From assembly GCA_960531495.1 (NCBI GenBank), contig CAUIJY010000068.1, positions 62,001 to 126,000 on the forward strand: a stretch of 64,000 nucleotides of DNA. The letters are read 5' to 3'. This document shows positions 62,669-64,000 of the stretch, in pieces. The notes below the pieces were generated by a model. That model was not told the origin of the DNA. It saw nothing but the letters and a program-made list of their open reading frames with translations, and ran no database searches. Position 1 is the first letter of the stretch; each line of letters begins with the position of its first letter. Made by a program: the position numbers and the translations under genes. Origin of the DNA: Zeus faber. Lineage: Eukaryota; Chordata; Actinopteri; Zeiformes; Zeidae.

Positions 62669-64000
62669 CTAGGACCTGCTCAGATAGTGTAAATACTGTT
62701 ATGAACTGATTTGTTATGGGAAAGTACTGGTTGCAAAAGAGTTTTTGGCACATCTAACAAGTTTTTCTGAAATTACGAGCAGTTTCATAAAAACCTGCAT
62801 GGATGGCAAACAAGGCATTTTCAGGCAATTTAAAGACTGAAAGGATGTTTTGAGTAAAGGTTTCTGTCATAACTCTGTAGGAACTGCTCAGATAAAGTAA
62901 ATACTGTTATGAACTCATTTGTAATGGGAAAGTACTGTTTGCAGAACAGTTTTGCCACATCAAACAATTTTTTTCTGAAATTACGAGCATTTTCATAAAA
63001 AACTGCATGGATGGCAAACAAGGCATTTTCAGGCAATTTAAAGACTGAAAGGATGTTTTGAGTAAAGGTTTCTGTCATGACTCTGTAGGACCTGCTCAGA
63101 TAGTGTAAATACTGTTATGGACTCATTTGTAATGGGAAAGTACTGTTTGCAGAACAGTTTTTGGCACATCTAACAAGTTTTTCTGAAATTACGAGCAGTT
63201 TCATAAAAACCTGCATGGGTGGCAAACAAGGCATTTTCAGGCAATTTAAAGACTGAAAGGATGTTTTGAGTAAAGGTTTCTGTCATAACTCTGTAGGAAC
63301 TGCTCAGATAGTGTTAATACTGTTATGAACTCATTTGTAATGGGAAAGTACTGTTTGCAGAACAGTTTTTGGCACATCTAACACATTTCTTTCTGAAATT
63401 ACGAGCATTTTCATAAATACCTGCATGGATGGCAAACAATGCATTTTCAGGCAATTTAAAGACTGAAAGGATGTTTTGAGTAAAGGTTTCTGTCATGACT
63501 GTGTAGGAACTGCTCAGATAGTGTGAATACTGTTTTGAACTCATTTGTAATTGGGAATGTACTCTTTGTAAAACAGTTTTTGGCACATCTAACAAGTATT
63601 TCTGAAATAATAAGCATTTTCATGAAACCTGCATGGATGGCAAACAAGGCATTTTCAGGCCATTTAAAGACTGAAAGGATGTTTTGAGTAAAGGTTTCTG
63701 TCATGACTCTGTAGGACCTGCTCAGATAGTGTAAATACTGTTATGGACTCATTTGTAATGGGAAAGTACTGTTTACAGAACAGTTTTTGGCACATCTAAC
63801 AAGTTTTTCTGAAATTACGAGCAGTTTCATAAAAACCTGCATGGGTGGCAAACAAGGCATTTTCAGGCAATTTAAAGACTGAAAGGATGTTTTGAGTAAA
63901 GGTTTCTGTCATGACTCTCTAGGACCTGCTCAGATAGTGTAAATACTGTTATGAACTGATTTGTAATGGGAAAGTACTGTTTGCAAAAGAGTTTTTGGCA
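62669..64000. repeat. 13-mer higher-order repeat, copy 2, cut by the window end
   Basis: The first 1,332 bp of a second copy are visible at +2,707 bp. The last visible monomer, from 63,919, has CTGATTTGTAATGGG and TTTGCAAAAGAG like the monomer at 61,212. It does not have the TTTGTTATGGG/GGTTGC form at 59,962, so it supports the 2,707-bp period over the 3,957-bp one. The array continues past the window. Confidence 0.78.

Larger units (their letters stand above)
1..64000. repeat. Satellite DNA array, ~208-bp monomer, about 307 copies head to tail
   Basis: Every line of the window can be aligned to the same ~208-bp unit. The anchor CTGCTCAGATA recurs once per unit, always on the same strand. 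In-phase unit starts lie at 1, 209, 418, 626 and so on to 63,919. Units are mostly 208 or 209 bp, so the mean is 208.2 bp and the count is 307 plus an 82-bp partial unit. Monomers differ by scattered substitutions and one- or two-base length changes in T runs, and the variants are arranged in higher-order repeats. No flanking unique DNA is visible at either end. Tandem organisation, A+T richness and lack of genes are what is known of centromeric and pericentromeric satellites. Assignment to a centromere is inference, and the family is not one I recognise. Confidence 0.98.

Noticed and set aside
1..64000. Dozens of minus-strand reading frames of 65-115 codons with nearly the same protein sequence
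   Set aside because: They are by-products of the repeat. The unit is 208 bp (not a multiple of 3), so the frame shifts each monomer and a stop comes within about one or two monomers. The same peptide stretches appear in overlapping frames of neighbouring units. There is no start context, domain or codon pattern, and small length changes in T runs alter the frame freely.
1..64000. CRISPR array
   Set aside because: The regular spacing comes from whole 208-bp monomers. There are no short conserved repeats separated by unrelated spacers, no leader and no cas genes.
1..64000. Transposon or retroelement insertion, rDNA or tRNA cluster
   Set aside because: The anchor motif recurs about every 208 bp through the whole window. 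No gap is large enough for another element, and no terminal repeats, target-site duplications or RNA gene motifs were seen.

Overview
The whole 64 kb window is one uninterrupted satellite DNA array. A monomer of about 208 bp (208 or 209 bp in most copies) is repeated head to tail, always in the same orientation, from base 1 to base 64,000. In-phase monomer starts at base 1 and base 63,919, together with a mean period of 208.2 bp, give 307 complete monomers plus an 82-bp partial one. The monomer I counted is about 35% G+C. I found no unique sequence, transposon, RNA gene, inverted segment or credible protein gene. The array runs off both ends, so its true length is greater than 64 kb. This points to a eukaryotic heterochromatic or centromere-like locus. 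The near-absence of CpG, and the decay of the one recurring CpG to CA, TG and TA, suggest a CpG-methylating genome such as a vertebrate. I do not recognise the satellite family and cannot name the species.

Monomers fall into recognisable variant classes, and these are arranged in higher-order repeats (HORs) of changing size. Bases 1-3,122 hold a 9-mer (containing a 3-mer tandem duplication) and a 6-mer, followed by a mosaic stretch. Bases 4,786-6,869 are two 5-mers. Bases 6,870-9,574 are mosaic and include a chimeric monomer. Bases 9,575-16,234 are three copies of an 11-mer, the middle one lacking a monomer. Bases 16,235-18,314 are two 5-mers of exactly 1,040 bp. Bases 18,315 to about 21,919 are a displaced copy of about 8,327-11,930.

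Bases 23,312-38,930 are two copies of a large unit. The second is 32 monomers (6,664 bp). The first is 43 monomers (8,955 bp) because it carries an internal 11-mer duplication. Bases 38,515-42,678 are two 10-mers of 2,082 bp. Bases 42,679-49,345 are a mosaic of earlier blocks. Bases 49,346-60,169 are two 26-mers of 5,412 bp. From 59,962 to the window end a 13-mer of 2,707 bp has started to repeat.

The layout reads as a record of repeated unequal crossover or amplification at many scales, with single-monomer deletions, duplications and intra-monomer fusions at the seams. No genes work together here. Any function would be structural (centromere or heterochromatin) or through satellite transcripts, which the sequence alone does not show.
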